From NCBI GenBank assembly GCA_022266195.1, contig WHVY01000001.1:4402001-4466000 (forward strand): a DNA stretch of 64,000 nucleotides, in the 5' to 3' direction. The notes beneath the pieces are model-generated. The model saw only the letters and a program-made list of their open reading frames with translations. It searched no databases and was not told the origin of the DNA. Position 1 is the stretch's first letter, and each line of letters opens with the position of its first letter. This document shows, piece by piece, positions 62,427-64,000 of the stretch. The position numbers were made by a program, and so were the translations under genes. Source of the DNA: Tetranychus cinnabarinus. Taxonomy: Eukaryota > Arthropoda > Arachnida > Trombidiformes > Tetranychidae.

Positions 62427-62852
62427 ATGCCGTTTAAAGGTTTATTCCGATTGAGTAAAAAGAAAGACAAGAACAGTGATGGTAGGTTTAATGCTTTTTC
62501 TTAATCATTTCTTAATAGTAGTTATTTAATTTTGTCATTTCTTTCAATTATTTTTGGATATTACTTGCGACTGTTATCCCCTCTCCGTAAAACATGGTTA
62601 AACAACTTGATTACCAACATCAACATTACCAATTACAACAACTGCAACTTCAATCACATCGATACTCATATCTACCCCATTGTTTGGATTATTTATGTTG
62701 TTTTTGTGATTCTAAATGAAAAGTCGTCCTTTCTGGTCCAGTCCGTAATTTACCTGAACAACCTTCAATGGATAATAATTTTGAGGATTCAACCAATTCA
62801 CAGGCAACTGACCTAGTACCTTTACATGGAGCTACCGGGACAACGCAATATG
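62427..62852 (+). CDS. First two exons of an unrecognised gene (partial)
   Basis: Exon 1 (62427-62481) encodes MPFKGLFRLSKKKDKNSD, very basic. Its donor is G/GTAGGT. Exon 2 (62742-62852) continues in the same phase as RNLPEQPSMDNNFEDSTNSQ and then LVPLHGATGTTQYG, ending at a strong donor (ATG/GTAAGT). The matching phase on both sides supports real exons. The remaining exons must lie beyond the window. No domain is visible and I do not recognise the protein. The basic start could be a membrane- or nucleic-acid-binding patch, which is inference. Confidence 0.5.
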
Positions 62853-64000
62853 GTAAGTCACAGTACAACACACTCACACATCAACAACTAGTCAAGTTGC
62901 ACTCACTTTTACCATCCATTTCAATCAACATTATCTTTGCCACACAACAATCAGACAATTAGTTTTGTCATTTTATACACACTTAAGGCAACCCAACAGT
63001 AATTAATGATGTAAGCTCTATTATTGCCACAGGTTAAAGGTGTTTATGAAAGAGAAGAGTGATTAATTCATTTTCGATTAATTTCTCTCATTAATCGATA
63101 TATTCCATCATTTTATGATCAATATTTTTCCACTGGTTTTGTCTCTTTTCCTTGAGATAAATGTTTAAAGTTTAATTTACAATGAAATACGCATGGATTT
63201 GATAGCTAATCAAATGAAAATTCAAATAAATCCAGACAATTGAACGTTGAAAAAGCCCCTTCAGATAGCGTTTCAAGTGATACTTTTTGTCAACATCAGA
63301 CTCACATGTAAATTTAGACGTTGAAACAATCATTGACGGTGTTATTGCTTTCAGATGATTATCAATTTATATCCGGTTTGCTTTCATAAATATTGGATCA
63401 ATAACAAATTATGTCGACTCAACATTTCCAGATTATCTAATCAATTTTATCAATTGTGTGTTAATTGTTGATTCTAGATAAACTTTAAGATCTGTCAATA
63501 CAGTAAAGGCTGAGATAATGGGACGCTGAGATAATGAGACAAAATTTATAAACGATCCCTAATCAAGGAGGAGTTTACTCAATGTGAATTTCATCAAATT
63601 TCATTTCGATTTCTTTAATTATCAACTAACTTAATTTGATTTTCTTTCGTAAAATATTAATCAAAAAACTCTAGAAATCAGGTTGAAAAAACAATTGCTG
63701 TTGGATTTGATCGATTAAGGAAGATTGAAATAATGAAAATACGCTGCCCGGTGAATAGTGTGAATAAGCTATTCCAAGAGAGTCTCATTATCTCAGCCTT
63801 TACTGTATATAGAAACTGAAAAAGCAGTGAAAATTTTTTTTCATTATTCCCATCAAATAAACATTACCAAACATTACCAATCGTTACAATGAAAATAATC
63901 AATTTTATCGTATCAAATGAATTGCATTTTTCATGAATTATTGAATTTTCATTGAAAGGTAAAACAATTTAACTGAATAACTGTTTAATTCATAGCTATT
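62853..64000 (+). other. Intron of the partial last gene
   Basis: The sequence after the exon 2 donor is AT-rich with no further convincing exon before the window ends. It contains the pogo-like MITE at 63501-63805. Confidence 0.45.
63501..63805. mobile_element. pogo/Tigger-like MITE with TA target duplication
   Basis: The left end CAGTAAAGGCTGAGATAATG is repeated inverted at the right end (CATTATCTCAGCCTTTACTG). TA lies directly outside both ends (63499-63500 and 63806-63807). The inner GCTGAGATAATGAGAC is a subterminal repeat of the end. At 305 bp there is no coding capacity. CAGT-ended inverted repeats with TA duplications are typical of pogo/Tigger and other Tc1/mariner elements. Confidence 0.8.

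Noticed and set aside
1..64000. tRNA, rRNA or CRISPR features
   Set aside because: A search by eye for tRNA B-box sequence (GGTTCGAATCC-like) found only coding or transposon matches. There is no rRNA-like block. The tandem repeats seen are coding or microsatellite, not spacer arrays.

Overview
The window is AT-rich eukaryotic DNA from an arthropod, most likely a chelicerate and possibly a mite. Three things point there: spliceosomal introns (GT-AG, about 50 bp to 3 kb), a Rebers-Riddiford cuticle protein with the DADGLFRTVEY form of the chitin-binding motif, and an ionotropic-receptor-like gene. The species is inference. I rebuilt gene models by hand from splice sites. Every multi-exon model keeps one reading frame across all its junctions.

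Layout. 1-4121: intergenic DNA filled by a 2.6 kb fold-back transposon (element A). 4122-5444 (-): single-exon ionotropic receptor. 6473-9039 (-): WDSUB1, divergent from RFX at 9868-11739 (+). RFX converges on HP1/chromobox at 12174-13023 (-). 14758-23182 (-): 14-exon gene for an ER membrane protein with 15 tandem thioredoxin-like domains, the most unusual gene here. 24934-26444 (-): CNOT2, divergent from UROD at 27152-28560 (+). PFDN5 (28919-29573) and CCDC28 (30758-34051) follow on the plus strand. 35766-36998 (-): two-LIM protein of MLP/CSRP type, divergent from a Na+/H+ exchanger at 38686-45416 (+) whose 3.1 kb fourth intron is two-thirds filled by element B, a relative of A. 46335-47941 (+): cuticle protein. 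50379-50573 (+): tiny secreted orphan. 50928-51493: element C, a young inverted-repeat element with perfect 9-bp target duplications. 52075-53583: scrambled duplicate of the cuticle gene. 53636-54543 (-): TMEM186-like gene, divergent by 260 bp from SEC24C/D at 54804-60803 (+). 62427 onward (+): first two exons of an unrecognised gene, with a pogo-like MITE in its intron.

The genes are mostly housekeeping (COPII coat, haem synthesis, prefoldin, CCR4-NOT, heterochromatin, cilia-related regulation) and form no operon-like functional unit. Divergent pairs with short shared upstream regions recur. The main things to follow up are the 15-domain thioredoxin-fold protein, the related fold-back elements A, B and C, and the recent rearrangement around the cuticle gene.
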